Shown here in pieces: positions 47,111-62,334 of a DNA stretch of 64,000 nucleotides. The stretch covers positions 1,498,001-1,562,000 of the forward strand of contig JAKZZE010000009.1 of NCBI GenBank assembly GCA_024220505.1. The letters are read 5' to 3'. This DNA is from Rhizopus arrhizus. Lineage: Eukaryota; Mucoromycota; Mucoromycetes; Mucorales; Rhizopodaceae. Position numbers and translations under genes: made by a program. The first letter of the stretch is position 1. The number at the start of each line of letters is the position of its first letter. The notes under the pieces are model-generated. The model searched no databases. It saw only the letters and a program-made list of their open reading frames with translations, and was not told where the DNA came from.

Positions 47111-48269
47111 ATGACTATTGAGCTCTATTCCACTAATTACTTTCTAGCATGTGCAGCTGGTGGTGTGTTGGCTTGTGGGCAAGTTTGCTTTTTAAATAAC
47201 TCTACTAGATGAAATAACCTTTTCTCCTCTTTTTAGGCCAACACATTCACTAGTAACGCCCTTGGATCTAGTCAAATGTCGTAATCAAGTAAGTAACCCG
47301 AATCCTTTAATAAAAGGATATTGAAAAAGGCTAATGCATATAAAAGGTAAACCCTGGCTTATATAAAAGTGTATTTGATGGCTGGAGAACGATTGTGAAA
47401 AGTGAAGGTTTTAGAGGCGTGTTCACAGGTATTGGACCCACCGCAATTGGTTATTCTTTACAAGGGGCTGGAAAATATGGTTTTTATGAGTTATTCAAAG
47501 TGAAATATTCCAAAATTGTGGGAGAGGAAAACGCACACAAGTATCGTACATTCCTGTATCTAGGTGCATCTGCCTCTGCAGAACTTATTGCTGATGTTTT
47601 CTTGTGTCCTATGGAAGCATTGAAAGTAAGAATGCAAACATCTGTTCCTCCCTTTGCAAAGACAACCAGTGAAGGATTTAAAAAAATATTGGCTACTGAA
47701 GGAATCAATGGATTTTACAAAGGTATTATGCCTCTTTGGGGTCGTCAGGTAAAAAACAATAAACAAACATTTACTCAAATAGTTTATGAATGATATATGT
47801 ACTTTTCTAGGTTCCATACACAATGGTTAAATTTGCTTCTTTTGAGAGAACTGTAGAGCTTTTATATAAAACATTTATGCCAAAACCAAAATCTGAATAT
47901 AACAAGTTTCAGCAGGTAAAAAGAAAATGAGTAAGAAGTTATTCAATGTGAATAATATTTCTATATTACTAGTTGGGTGTTAGTTTTGCAGGAGGTTATA
48001 TTGCTGGTGTTCTCTGTGCTGTTGTGTCACATCCAGCTGATGTACTTGTATCAAAATTAAACAATCTTTCTGAAACTGCGACAGGTCAAAAGAAGCCAGG
48101 TGCTTTAGACGTAGCTAAACAGTTAGGCTTGAAGGGACTTTGGACAGGCTTAGGTCCACGTATCGTCATGATTGGTACCTTGACAGGTCTTCAGTGGTTA
48201 TTTTATGACACATTTAAAGTGAACGTGGGTCTTCCAACTACTGGAGGCGGTGAAGACCAAAAAAAGTAA
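47111..48269 (+). CDS. MIR1: mitochondrial phosphate carrier
   Basis: SLC25-family carrier importing phosphate across the inner mitochondrial membrane. Exons 47111-47178, 47237-47288, 47347-47748, 47811-47915 and 47973-48269 total 924 bases, giving 307 residues, the usual size. Three carrier repeats each show the Px(D/E)xx(K/R) signature: PLDLVKCR (47.26 kb), CPMEALKVRMQ (47.6 kb) and HPADVLVSKL (48.03 kb). The start MTIELYSTNYFLACAAGG and the phosphate-carrier-typical GYSLQGAGKYGFYELFK confirm the subtype. No cleavable presequence is seen. Intron 1 has a GC donor (GCAAGT) instead of GT; the frame (TGT GG|G CCA, giving CGPTHS) leaves little choice. Confidence 0.95.
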
Positions 48270-48339
48270 ATCCTCAATAAAAGAATAGTTTTCGGAGAGT
48301 TAGCTTTTTTTTTTTTTTTTTTTTTGCTCATTTGTAATC

Positions 48340-48871
48340 ATGTCAAATAACGAAATCTTACCACCTCCCAATCAAGACATTGAATCATTATGTTATTTGG
48401 AAACAATGTAAAAAAAAAAGTATTTAATTTATAAAAAAAGAGTGCTTACTGTGAAAAAGGTTCCAAGAGCACGGTTTCGATGACGGCTTCAAAGATGGAG
48501 AAAAGTCTGGAGAATTAGAAGGACGTATATTTGGCTGCGAAAAAGCGTTTGATTTAGGAAAAGAAATAGGATTTTATTCTGGGTGTGTGGACATGTGGTA
48601 TCAATTATCAGCCGAGTATCCTGAAATGATATCATCGAAGTAAAAGCAGCTACTTTTATAAAACATGATCCTTACTTTACAATACAATAGGATAACTAGG
48701 CAATTAGAAGGCCTACAAAAAACAATAGATCAATTTCCCAATTATAATGATCATGAAGTAGATTTGTTTGCTTTAAAAGATAAAATGAAGAACAAGTTAA
48801 GAGTTATTAGTTCATTATTAGGTGTTCAACAAAAGTATTCATCTATTGAAACACCTAAAATGACTTATTAA
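48340..48871 (+). CDS. LTO1: LTO1/ORAOV1-like deca-GX3 protein
   Basis: Adaptor that, with Yae1, helps insert Fe-S clusters into the ABC protein Rli1/ABCE1. Three exons (about 48340-48408, 48462-48640, 48690-48871). The second holds the regular glycine spacing that defines the family: FDDGFKDGEKSGELEGRIFG, then KAFDLGKEIGFYSG. The third is helical (ITRQLEGLQKTIDQFPNYND). The start MSNNEILPPPNQDIESL follows a long T run at 48307-48325. It converges with the ML-domain gene, whose stop codon is 23 bp away. Confidence 0.85.
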
Positions 48872-48894
48872 TTTATATTAATGTGTAAATAAAA

Positions 48895-49521
48895 TCATTC
48901 AAGTTTAAAGTTTAAATGAATACATGTTAGCGTGTTATTCTCTTGATCTGATATACGAATATTGCCTGCAAGTGGTAACCTAGGTAATTCTTTTGGTATC
49001 CATGCTTTTTTTTTAAAAAAAAAAAAAAAAAAAGGTTATTACTTTTCAATAAAAATACAAGAAATCCTTTTTTTTTAAAATAAACCTGTAGCATCTAAGC
49101 TAATGTCTCCTGCAGAAAGTGGGCAGTTCTTATGTCCCATTATATCAGAAGCCAACACATTACAAAGATCAAATTGCTTTTTAATTTTTATCATTGACAT
49201 TATGCTGAGATCAATGTCCACATTCCCACCTGTTACGTCCTTTGCTGCATAATGATAATAATGTTAGTATTATAAATAGAAAGTAGACAAGTGCTTACAT
49301 AAAATCCCTTGTACTTGTACATGTATATCACCTCCAGTCTTGGGTATTTCCGGTGATATTTGTACACCGTCTTTATAGCCTACCAGTAAATGGCTGGAAG
49401 GATTTTCACACAAAGACCAAATGTCACCATGATCATTGGGTGTCATGAAGGGCTTTTGTATAGCTAAGCTTTTTACTGATAAAGGAATTAAAAACACTGC
49501 AGCTAATATAATATATTTCAT
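48895..49521 (-). CDS. ML-domain lipid-transfer protein (NPC2/PG-PI-TP type), secreted
   Basis: The signal peptide MKYIILAAVFLIPLSVKSLA at 49521 leads into an ML domain: DIWSLCENPSSHLLV, VQISPEIPKTGGDIHVQVQG, and across an intron KDVTGGNVDIDLSIMS, QFDLCNVLASD and KNCPLSAGD. The end (IPKELPRLPLAGNIRI, then TCIHLNFKL) has the last conserved Cys and strand. Six cysteines match the family's disulfides. Family members bind sterols or phospholipids in the vacuole or outside the cell. The last intron contains a T9-A19 snapback (49006-49033). Confidence 0.85.
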
Positions 49522-50063
49522 TATTGAGGAATAAAATAAAAAATAAAAATAAAAATAAAAAAATAAAACAAAAAAGTAAAGGAGCCATTTATTGGTTTAG
49601 TTTAACCCAATTTCCTTTTGTGTCTGATGACCATACTATATACATTTTGATTAACGATATGTATTAAACTTTTCTCATAAATATGAACCCAAAAACTTAG
49701 TATTAACCATTTCCAAAATGTATAGTATCAAGGATCAAGAATAAAAATGATTGTACCTCGTTTAGATTAAAAGACGTTTTTTATATGGTGTTTCTTAATT
49801 AATCACGGCCATGCACTATTTTCAGAAAGCAATGTCGTATCTTTACGAATTTTATAATTCATTCAGTATACAAAAGCGACAAATCAGTGCGACATTTATT
49901 CCTGAAAATAGTGTGCTTTGTTTGTTATTAAAGTGTATTGTTCAAATCCCGTTGAAAAATGGACTGTATTTGCTAGCCAATCCACTACGCGAGTTTTTTT
50001 TTTTTTTTTTTTGTTGCTGCTGTAAAAAGCTTTAAATAAATCAAAAACAAAATTATATATTCA
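49522..50063. other. divergent promoter region, ML-domain gene and kinesin
   Basis: Shared upstream region of two divergent genes. It contains an AAATA-rich tract next to the ML-domain gene and a run of about 20 T at about 49988-50011. No site can be named. Confidence 0.45.
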
Positions 50064-52824
<2,761 letters not shown>

Positions 52825-52829
52825 CTTTA

Positions 52830-54333
52830 TTAATTAATAAAATCATGGTTTATATAATATTGGATATCTTTAAGGTATTGTTTTAAAGATCTTTGCTCTT
52901 TTTCACCGTACACAAAGCCAACAACAAGAGAAACTGTCCCCACGATTGAAAATACGACTGCAAATAAGAACAAAAAGATTAAAGCAATTACTAGTTGACC
53001 TTTGTCATAAGACGTATAAGCTAAAACAATTTGCAGTATGAAACATATCAAGATGAGGACAAGCGAAAGGACAAAAATGATCATGAGCCGTTTTGAAGAT
53101 TGAGAAGATTTTGTCAAATCTGATTGAATCAAGGCAATTATACCTTGTAAGGTAGATTCCTGCAAGTGTGTCAAATCAGGTCTATTCAACTCGATAGCAG
53201 TAGGGGTAATAACTTCTTTGGGTGGGTTATTGAGGGCAAATAGAGAATGCACAGCAAAATGATCAGAATAACTCCACTGTGTATGGGGTATATATTCCTC
53301 CATAATCACCTTCGACTTTATACAGCAAAGCTCATTTGTTCTTCTATAAAAGATGTAATCGAGTCTATCTCCTATATCTTTTGCAAAAGGATGTTGCTTC
53401 AGGATACGCTTAGTCCATGAATTATGTGGTGAATCACATGTGATGCCAAAGCCTTGAATACACTCAGAGGCATTCAGCTCGTATTGCTCAAATTGAGTCA
53501 ACGTATTTTTCATGTTATCTTGATGCATTTCTAGCCATGAATCTGTCATAAATCCGTGGTCCTTAAGGATTTGATAACAAAAGCTCGTAGGTATGCTATT
53601 AAAATCGCCTGTCTAGCAAGCAAATAAGCAAAAATATATCGTGCAATAACGAGCTTTTTTTTTTTTACCAAGATAACTTGTCTATTTTGAGCAGCAGATG
53701 ATCTCACAGCGTTTGCTATTTGCCAGCATTCTGTTATTCTTTGTGCTTCATACTGATCATTGTTATTGTAAGCAGCTTGTAACTATAATAAAGCATGTTA
53801 ACTGTATGTGCAACAGATGAATATTTCATATAAATACGTGAGTAGTATAAACGTCTATTAAACCAGTGTTTGGCACATCAATACAAATCGAACCACAGCC
53901 TTTTCCAACATAGAAGTCTCCTTCAAATACTTTAAGAGGTTTACCAGCTAAAGTAAACTTGATGTAGTTTGAAGAAAGGATTGGGTACCTAGAAAACATT
54001 GCCAAACCACTTCCCAGCGTTCCACTAGAATAAAAGTATGAGCACTCGCTTCTTTTTATTTACGGCCATAAGCGAACCTGTGAAAATAGATTGCAAAAGG
54101 GAGTTTTGATTCTAATGTTTCTTTAATGTAAATATAATCTTTCCACATCCAAACTTCTTGTAATGCAATAATATCATATTCTCCTTGATTTAAATAGTGA
54201 GCAATAGCCTGCAGTCTATACTGACGTTTTTTTGATACAAAATAAAGTCCCCTTTACTACCGATTAGGAAGAGTATTCATTTCAAGTAAGTTCATTACCA
54301 ACAATTAAGAGATAAAATAGAAAGCGCAGACAT
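52830..54333 (-). CDS. ISC1: neutral sphingomyelinase / inositol-phosphosphingolipid phospholipase C (ISC1-like)
   Basis: Mg-dependent hydrolase of the endonuclease/exonuclease/phosphatase fold releasing ceramide. The start reads MSALSILSLNCWGLYFVSKK across a short intron. Catalytic motifs in order: YDIIALQEVW (54.17 kb, Glu), IDVYTTHLQAAY (53.86 kb), QVILTGDFNSIPTS (53.6 kb), IGDRLDYIFYRR (53.37 kb) and WSYSDHFAVHS with the catalytic His (53.26 kb). Two C-terminal membrane segments (LMIIFVLSLVLILICFILQI; LIFLFLFAVVFSIVG) match the ISC1 layout, placing it at an internal membrane. About five short introns. Its 3' end nearly touches the kinesin gene. Confidence 0.92.
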
Positions 54334-54381
54334 GATTAAAAGGAACAAATATCAAACACAGCAAAAAAAAATAGATTTTTA

Positions 54382-55418
54382 TTAAACATAAGATTGAATA
54401 CTTAATTTCTTAACTTTTTGTATCAAGCTATTGACAGAATCTTGCAAGTTGTCTGATGAAGAGACATCAATCAATGCTAATTTATCAGTGATAGCAGCAA
54501 TAGTATCATTCAATTCATTATTACTGTTATTGAATAAAGAATCGGATAATCCATGATAATTATGTTGTGCTAAAGATGAGCCAAATGATTCAGAGTGTTT
54601 ACTTGCCAAGTGAGTGACTAACACTTGAGTAATCTATTCATAAATAGTAATTTAATAGGTGGTTTCATATACCATAACTCAACTTACTGATAATAAATCA
54701 TTGTATTCTTGTTTGGCACATTCAGAAACCCATTCTACACGTCCCTGTTTATGCTGTAAAAGGTTATCCATTTTAAATTTTGCTAATAGCAATGGTGATA
54801 AACGAAAAGGATCTGATGCTGGTATAGTGGCTCCTATACATAGAATAATTTATTACTTTTTCCCTGAAAATCAGCACATATCAAAAACTAAACATACCAA
54901 CCTTCATGTAACAACATTAAAACGCATTGATGATTACAAGCTAACACAGCTATTCAAAAAAAAAAAAAAATTAGAAAGATATTAATAACTTATTTATAGT
55001 TACCCATATGCATTGGTTTCAATCCATCTATATCTCCCACTCCATTATTAATATCAGATCCAGCACGTATTAATAATTGTGCTATTTCTGTTGCAGTACT
55101 TGGATTATCTTTTCTACTGCATGCTATATGTAAAGGTGTTCTCAAGTTGTTATCCCTGATGGTATCTGGGTTTAATTGGGGTAAAGCTTCTAATATCTCT
55201 TGAACTATAAAAATTGTTTGGTTTATTTGCTTTTTCTATTTTCCCTTTCTTTCTTTTCCGTAGTTCTCAATAATAAACATACCTTCTTGTGCTGATTTTC
55301 GTGCACAAGCATCCAACAAGATGGTTTCAGCAGCCGTAAGTCGTAATAAATCACGCAAGTTTTCAGGCTGTTGTTTCTGTTCTTGGTACTTTGCTGATTT
55401 TGTTACTTTATTTTGCAT
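54382..55418 (-). CDS. ankyrin-repeat protein
   Basis: The start MQNKVTKSAKYQEQKQQ leads into LRLTAAETILLDACARKSAQE. After an intron come ankyrin repeats: DNNLRTPLHIACSRKDNPST, then EIAQLLIRAGSDINN and GDIDGLKPMHMA. A further exon gives PFRLSPLLLAKFKMDNLLQH and WVSECAKQEYNDLL. The final exon (54624-54382) is Ser/Asn-rich and ends in a Leu/Ile/Val heptad (LQDSVNSLIQKVKKLSIQ). Only two to three repeats are present, so it is a small adaptor-like protein of about 240 residues. I cannot name an orthologue with confidence. Confidence 0.78.
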
Positions 55419-55934
55419 TTTATACAAAGAAAAAAAAAAAGAAGGGGGATAATAAATATAAAAGCATATAAAGTAACTCTCGTCATGTGTATCACGTGAT
55501 TCAATCGTATTCAGTTTTTTATTAAGGAGAAACAAATTTGTACCTCTTTATTTTTTTGTTGCCCTTTTTTCATTTTCTTCTTCCACTGCATGATATAAAA
55601 AGGCTACTTTTAAATGATGTTCTGCCGTTGGAGTTTTTGCATTCAAAAGAGCAATATATTTTTTCTTTTTGTATGTTTATGGGAAATCAAGATTCAACAA
55701 CTAAAGTGTCTAATTTTTAATTGGTTAGATTTGCGGATAGTGTTATAGCAATCCTCTGATATTACTTGCAACTCTACAGTAAATATAAGAAAATAAGCTC
55801 ATAGCAGCAATGCAGCCATCAAGAGAAATAATTGGTAATAACAATGAACTCATAATGTGAACTAGGAAAAGAGAGAGAAAGGGAAGAACTTATAACATTC
55901 TTTTTTGCAGGAGAATTTGATTGCTTTTTGTTTA
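55419..55934. other. intergenic, no gene seen
   Basis: Spacer between two minus-strand genes, holding the 3' end of the upstream gene and the promoter of the ankyrin gene. A 60-codon hydrophobic frame (55538-55720, plus) has no support. Confidence 0.45.
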
Positions 55935-58504
55935 TTATTCACCAAGAAGCCAATCAACAATTGCTGTTTCTTCTTGTTCATCCCATTCATCATCTTGAAG
56001 AAACCACTCTTCATCACCATCAACTAAACCTTCCTGTTCTTCTTCCTTTTTGATGACCTCTGTTTGAGTGCTTTGATCAACACCCTTTGGGCGTGTTGTA
56101 GTGCGTACAGTTGATTTTCGCTCAATAGCTGAAGGATCTTGTTGAAGATACAAGAACCTTTCTCTTCTAGGTAAACTTGAGACTCTATGCTGTGAGACAT
56201 CTTCCATGGAAGAAGCACGCTCAAATTTTAATACTTTGTCCAACACAGCACTACTACTACTGCCCAATCCTTCTTTTTCTTGTTGCATCTCCTTCAGCTG
56301 TTGCTGACGGATCTCTCGAAGCATCGATCGTCGTTGAGCTGCTGGTGGTACGAGTGTGGGCTGTTCTGATTTCAAAATATCATCCCACTGCTTAATCGAA
56401 ACACTGACAGAGCCTCTTTGGTTCAGATGCTTCTCAGTCGCATAATTCTCATGAAGTGAGCGGCGTCGGATATTGCCCACTGTAGAGGCTCTTTTGGCAA
56501 CAATCGTTGAAGGTCTTTGAGGACTATTATCAGTTGCATTTTCTTCTTGCTCTTGTTCTTTTTCGATTTCTTGCTGTTGAGGCTTTTCTGGAAGCTTAGG
56601 GGCTGCTTCAGTGTTTTGCATCTGTTGTCCTTCAATCGATTTCACTCGACGTAAATTTTCACGACTTTTTCGGCTGCTCACACTACTTCTTCTTAATATA
56701 ATACCCTCCGTCGTACTCGATTTGGACACTTTAGGAGCCACATTGCTGTCCTGGACTGTAATCATAGTCGATGGCTTAATTTCATAAGATGGAGGAGAAG
56801 GAATGACAGGGGCAGGAAAGCTACTTGGAACAGAAGAGTTACTGGATGAAATGGAATCACTACTGGAAGAAGACGTTAAAGTGGTTGACTTGTACTGTGA
56901 ATCTGATTGAGAGAATGAAGAAATAGCCGGGAGTGGTGTAATTTGCTTCTTTGTTTCCTCTGCCTTGAGTAATTTGGGCCTATCCTTTGGATTTTCAGAT
57001 TGAGCAATGCCCGCTTTTTTTACAACAGGCGAAAGAAGAGAAGGTGATTTAGGTGTTGTAGATATATTAGCGTTTGGCTTTTCTTTTGAACGAGGGTCAA
57101 TGTTAAGCGTTGTTGACCTCTTGGACGTATTGCGTGATAATGTATTAGTGGGTAATCTTGAAGAAGATACAGAGCGCCTTTCCCAAGTGAGCTCTGGAGG
57201 AGGAGGAGAGTCTTCCTTTGTTGGGTCTTTGATCTCAATCGATCTCAATCGGTTGGGTGTCAAGGATACTTTAACTGTTCCACCTGATCTCACAAGTTCA
57301 TCAAAGTTCATTGTGGGTACATTGTCTGGATCATAGATGGATGTGACAGGAGAAGAAGAGCGTGATGGTTCGTCAAATTGACTAAAAGAGTTTCTGTTTA
57401 CTTTTAGTACGTGGAAAGTTGATTTTCTGCTACTGTTTGTGTGAAGAGAGATGCTTGAATGAGGACGTACTTGAGGAGGAGCAACAGGATGTTCATTGTT
57501 ATTTTTTCCAATATTTTCATCAAAATAGTCTAAATCAAAATCTTCTTCAATATTAATAGCCAGCATGGAGCCGGCTTCGTCTAGTGTAACTATTTAGTTG
57601 TTTATTGTGTAATATAGTTAATTACTTACTTTCTTGATTAATATTAGTGCATGTACTATGAAAACTTTTTCTATTATTATTATTACTATTAGTGACAGTG
57701 GGCAAGTAGGACACTCCTCTAACTCTATTTGACAATCCAACTCGTTTCTTTAAAAAATAAAGTGTCAATTGATAGCAATAGTGGTTGCAGTGCATATATA
57801 TAACATACTTCCATTTTTTCTTTTAAGTTCATTTTACCAAATACATTTCCCAGTTGTACATCATCAACCAACGCCAAATAAACCTCTTTCACTCTAACGT
57901 AATCCGTTTCTTCGTGTTCTGCCGACATGGCTACTGCTGTTAAAAGGTACTCTGCAATATGCTCCATGATAGTTGTCACATAAATAGCAATGATAGGTGA
58001 AATGATGATGGTGTTGTTATTGTTTCTCTTTTGTATCGACTTTTGTAAATAAAGCTGATCTTCTTTATCCGCCAATGTACAATACTCAAAACACTTTTCT
58101 CTTAATAAGGAAATTGCTTCATCTACAGGGAATGTATCTTTTTCAATCTTTCGCATACGCTCATATAAATCATAATCAATGGATTCTGTTTCGGTAAATG
58201 TTTTGACCTCTAACTCGGCTTCAACGATTGCATTTTTTCCAAGAGTTGAAGGCAATAAATTAAATACGGTTACTTTGATCTCTGATAAATCTAGCGATAA
58301 AGAGCAACCTAATAATAATACAATAAACTCGTCAAGAAACTGGTTTATGGTCTGTAAAGCATCTGTTGAAACTCGAAAAGGGCCAATCTCAGAGATGATG
58401 GCATTAGCCGCTCTCTGACAAATGTAGTGTTCGTCTATCAAAAAGGACAAAAGTTTAAGTTTTATGCAAGAAAAGTCTTTGTTAATTTAATTACCTAATG
58501 CCAT
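55935..58504 (-). CDS. histone-fold domain protein with long disordered tail
   Basis: The start MAL joins across an intron to DEHYICQRAANAIISEIGPF, then QTINQFLDEFIVLLLG. A second helical part, ISPIIAIYVTTIMEHIAEYL followed by VKEVYLALVDDVQLGNVF, aligns by eye with histone H2A helices 2-3 (AVLEYLTAEILELAG...H..LAI..D..L..L). After residue 240 the chain is a 540-residue disordered region rich in Ser, Pro, Gln and Arg (ESDIMS-like Ser runs; RRSSVSSRKSRENLRRVKS), with repeated RRxS sites suggestive of basophilic kinase targets. It ends acidic with a Trp-containing tail (EEWFLQDDEWDEQ...DWLLGE). Function unknown. A role in chromatin or as an adaptor is inferred only from the fold. Three exons are visible. 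Confidence 0.68.
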
Positions 58505-60524
58505 TTATTAGTATAAAGGAGAGTATAAATAAAAGGAGTTATTTTTATGATTAAAAGGAAAGGATGAAAGTAAAGGAGAGAGAAAAGCAACAAAAAATTG
58601 AGTAACTACGTTGCTTTAATAAACACGAGGAATATAACTCTCTTCAGGTTTGAACGTCTTACAGTGTTTCTAAAGAAACTGGCGGATTTCCTAAAACAAT
58701 TTAAGGTCCGAAGTAGAAGTAAATTAGCGCTCCAATGATTTCCAATTGGCAGATGGGCAGATTTTTGTTAGCCTCAAAGCTATAACAAGTTTGATTGAAG
58801 TGTGGTTAAGAACAATATAATTAAGTAATAGTGATATTTGGTTAGGTATACTTAACATTCTCAAGGCATACATGAAAATTTCCTGAACTCTGATACTTTG
58901 ATTTTGTTATACATCATCAACTTTTCTTTTACTTGATGAGTCTTTCTTCTCTAAGCCCTCTGTAACCAAAATTTGCTTTTATCTTAAATCAATATTGTTC
59001 AGTAATGAAATACTGAGTAGGTATATACGGCTGAAGTGTAGTGTTTTCACTTCAACTATGACCAAGGCGGCAACTGAATTCGACAAAAAAATACAAAAAA
59101 TTGGACTTGTCATTTCGTCTGTTTATGTGTCTTTATTTCGAGCAAATTTGAAAAGAGCTTTCGACTAAAAATAAAATCAGATTCATCCAAATAATAATAG
59201 CCTTTCGACTACATAGTCAAATAAAAAGAGCTCTTCTTTGTTTAAGTAAAGTTCAAAGAGATGAGTTCTGAATGTTTAACCCAGCCTTGACAGTCTTTTG
59301 GAGTAACCTTCTCAGTTGCCTTCTTTGATTCTGGCAATCAAATTATTGCGTTCTGTCAATGGAGATCTTTGTACAATTATATTGATCTTTAACTAAAGCT
59401 TTCAGTGGGGTTTAAGAAAGTCGAAAAAGGCGAAAAGGCATATTATCTTATATGCTTTCTTATTCATCTCATCAATTTTTTCTGGGCTTATAAGTAAGCG
59501 CGAATTCTATTATAAACTTACAGCTTTTTAGTTTATCCAAAAAAAAAAGATGAATATATTAAAATTTCTCTTTGAAAATCGTTATATTCATATCCTTCGA
59601 AGATACACCATCTATATACACTGATAACATAAAGAGGTACATCATAAGCTGCATATACTTACACCTTCCTCACACATATAAGTTTTTCCATACTTAATCA
59701 TCCTTCAGCACCGGGATATAGATAGCCCTAAGAGAGCATCTTAATAAATAACTAAAGAAATAATACGCAGAGGAATATCATGGTCGGAGACAAAAAGAGA
59801 GCTATTGCTGCATTTTATTCTGAACTTCTTACAGACACCCCCCTTCAACTCTTGATTTGCAAATCACAACTGTTTCCTTCATGAGATGTAATCTACAAAA
59901 AGTGAAGCTAGTTTTTCTTAATTTCTTCATTACTTCAGAGTTATTTTTATATCTCTAGTATTGATAAACAAACTAGAATAATCAATGGCATATAACCTCA
60001 CTTTTATAATGCAAATAGGCAATAGTTGAGATAAATCCATTAATAAGATTTATCAGCCTATTTTCTATACATATACTGGTACTTACTTTGGATACCTTCA
60101 TCATTACACTTTCTCATTTTGTTTTTTTATAGTCACACCTTAGTAATACTGGACTTGAACTTGACTGTATTAATACATATACATTCGTATAGTAGCATAA
60201 ATTGATCAGTCTTGGTATCGTTATTCTCTCTAATATATCGCATGGTTCCTCAAAGATTCATTCAAACGTGATCACTCACACAATCATTATTAATACATTC
60301 TCTTTTTGATGATTCAGTGAGTTTTTAAAATTAGTATCTTCCTACAATGTTATCTACTTTGCTTTAGATATTAACTGACTTTATCATATCAGCTTGTTTC
60401 GTCGTTTTTTGTATCAAACTTCTTGCATAATGGCATGTCTTAAATTGAATGTGTAACTAATAAATGCGTAAAGTTTAAAATGTCTATTTTTTTCATACAA
60501 AAATTGAAGCTAATGCCTTCTAGG
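58505..60524. other. long intergenic region, no gene seen
   Basis: About 2 kb of AT-rich sequence with short frames on both strands. No repeat, tRNA or conserved motif was recognised. Confidence 0.5.
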
Positions 60525-60870
60525 TTACGGTTCGGCGTTAATTATTGCTTGAACTCGAGTTTTCATACCCCCCCCCACTTGACATTCAGCAAGCTCAATG
60601 CCAACGCTCTCCAGCGCTACTTGAAGTTCTAGCTTAAAACACTCGATGTTTGTAGCAGAGATACTAGTCCTCTTTGATGTTGTCTCAAGCACCTACCAAA
60701 TATGCTCTATAGTGGTTCAAATTAGGTCAGTACTCACGGCTCTTAACATCACAAACATCTTTTTATCCTTTTGCGTGCGAGCCAGTATGACAACTGGCAT
60801 CATCGCCTTGAAATATGAAGCATTATCCTCTCTTTTGAACAGCCCGGTGAAATGGGGAGCCAAGATGAAG
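60525..60870 (-). pseudogene. Tc1/mariner-type DDE transposase, C-terminal remnant
   Basis: In minus-strand frames the catalytic block FQGDDASCHTGSHAKG appears at about 60800 (family: QQDxAPxHTxxxAK), followed by SREY*PNLNH and the frame-shifted IEHIW (family: WPxxSPDLNPIEHIW). The C-terminus ends GGGMKTRVQAIINAEP with a stop at 60525 (family: PRRxQAVIxAKGG). The order and spacing fit a Tc1-like transposase. Stops and at least two frame changes show it is inactive. The N-terminal half is not found upstream in this window. Confidence 0.65.
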
Positions 60871-61639
60871 ATAATTGAAAAGAAACAAAAGGTTTTATCC
60901 TGTCTGTTATTTTACACTATATCATTTCATTGGTATCATAATTATTATCCTTTTGAGATATATAGAATATTGAATTTAGAGCACCCCAAAGGAAAGTAAT
61001 ATGAATCATAAGTGGTGGCATATTTTATTTCCAATGCGAATACTTGCATTCTTTAATTATAATCAAGCTTTCTTTTATCTTATCTTCCTTGCTGCATTTT
61101 AATAACTATATAATATATGAAAGATCTATATTTACTGACCATCCATTAATAAAAAGACTTTCCTGTTTAATGCAGTAAATAGCAATCAGCTTACATCAAT
61201 AGGCTTTAACATAATGTCTTCTACTAGTCTATTTATTAAATAATAGGCTTTATCTTTGATATAAACTATTAGATCAAGAATTTTCTTGGTTTGTGCAAGC
61301 TCAGCTGTAAAGATTTAGTCAAGAACAATACGACTGTATCTTGTTGACTCCCAAAAATGACAGGAAGAAAGAAAACTATCTTGGTGATAATAACTAAAAA
61401 TCAAATGAACAGCATTCAAAGTTTTTATTTGATTTCTTTGCTAACAATATTATTGTTATGTTGAGGGAAAGCACAAAAAGCTCTTTATAGGAATTTCCTC
61501 AACTATCAATTCATTTATAAAAGCCATAGACACTTGATACTACATTGCAGCCTCATATTGAAGAAAATAGGTAAGGCTATTGCAGAAAGGGATACTCCAC
61601 GAACATTATTCTCAGAAAATCCACTATTTTATAGTAGAT
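60871..61639. other. AT-rich spacer between transposase remnants
   Basis: No open frame longer than about 40 codons of protein-like character and no repeat recognised. Confidence 0.45.
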
Positions 61640-62330
61640 CAATAATATGGGCATGAGCTTTCGATCAGCCTGTGTGCTTGTTGACAAAGATGAATTGAAT
61701 ATGTGCTATGTAATAGGCTTTAGATGATCAAAAAGAGTGTTCCTACCAAAGCAGCTATTCCAACCAACAAAGGCATCATGATATCAATCATAGGTGATAT
61801 TTGCGAAAAAGGTGTTATTGGTTTAGTTTAAAGAAACCAAAGACTATTGTGAAAGTAAACAAGAAGAAGAAAAGAAAGGGAGATGAAAAATCCGCTAAAA
61901 CAATTGAGAATGAAGAAGAGGAGGTTAGTGTAAGAGTTGGTACGATATCAGAGCATTATTTAAATATTGTTATTGGAGTAATGGATTTTCTTGATACCAG
62001 CAATATGAAACGTGAAAATATACTATCTATTATAGATAAACTGAGCTTTAGACATCGTTAGCTTTTCTGTTTTTATTTTTATTATAGAAAGATGTATTAT
62101 AATGAACAACGCTTCAGTGCAAAAAATAAGTGAGGTGAAGGAGTATATTAAGCAACGCGAGTGAAAACCATTTGGTTGGTTCCATAATTGCCTTTTCTAA
62201 ATCCAATTGAAAAGTTTTGAGCTAAGGTAAAATCTGGCGTCAGACGAGACTGCTGGTCTGTTAAGAATAACTTGAACAATACAATTATAGAATCAGAAAA
62301 GAAAGCATCAGTATCAGGTTGTCAAAGCTA
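61640..62330 (+). pseudogene. Tc1-like transposase, C-terminal half, degenerate
   Basis: The plus strand reads VPTKAAIPTNKGIMISIIG (61.75 kb), then after a frameshift SLKKPKTIVKVNKKKKRKG, VRVGTISEHYLNIVIGVMDF and LDTSNMKRENIL (61801-62061). Further on are IIMNNASVQKISEVKEYIKQ (62.1 kb) and LPFLNPIEKF*AKVKSGVRRD (62.2 kb). These match, in my recollection, the ordered blocks of a common Mucorales Tc1-like transposase (GTRTEHF...MDVLD...VMDNA.IH...LNPIE.FWAKVK..VRRD). The second catalytic Asp of the MDNA motif is Asn here. Stops and frameshifts make it non-functional. Confidence 0.62.
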
Positions 62331-62334
62331 TTTA

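Noticed and set aside
54659..54985. 108-codon plus-strand frame within the ankyrin gene
   Set aside because: Antisense shadow of ankyrin exons.
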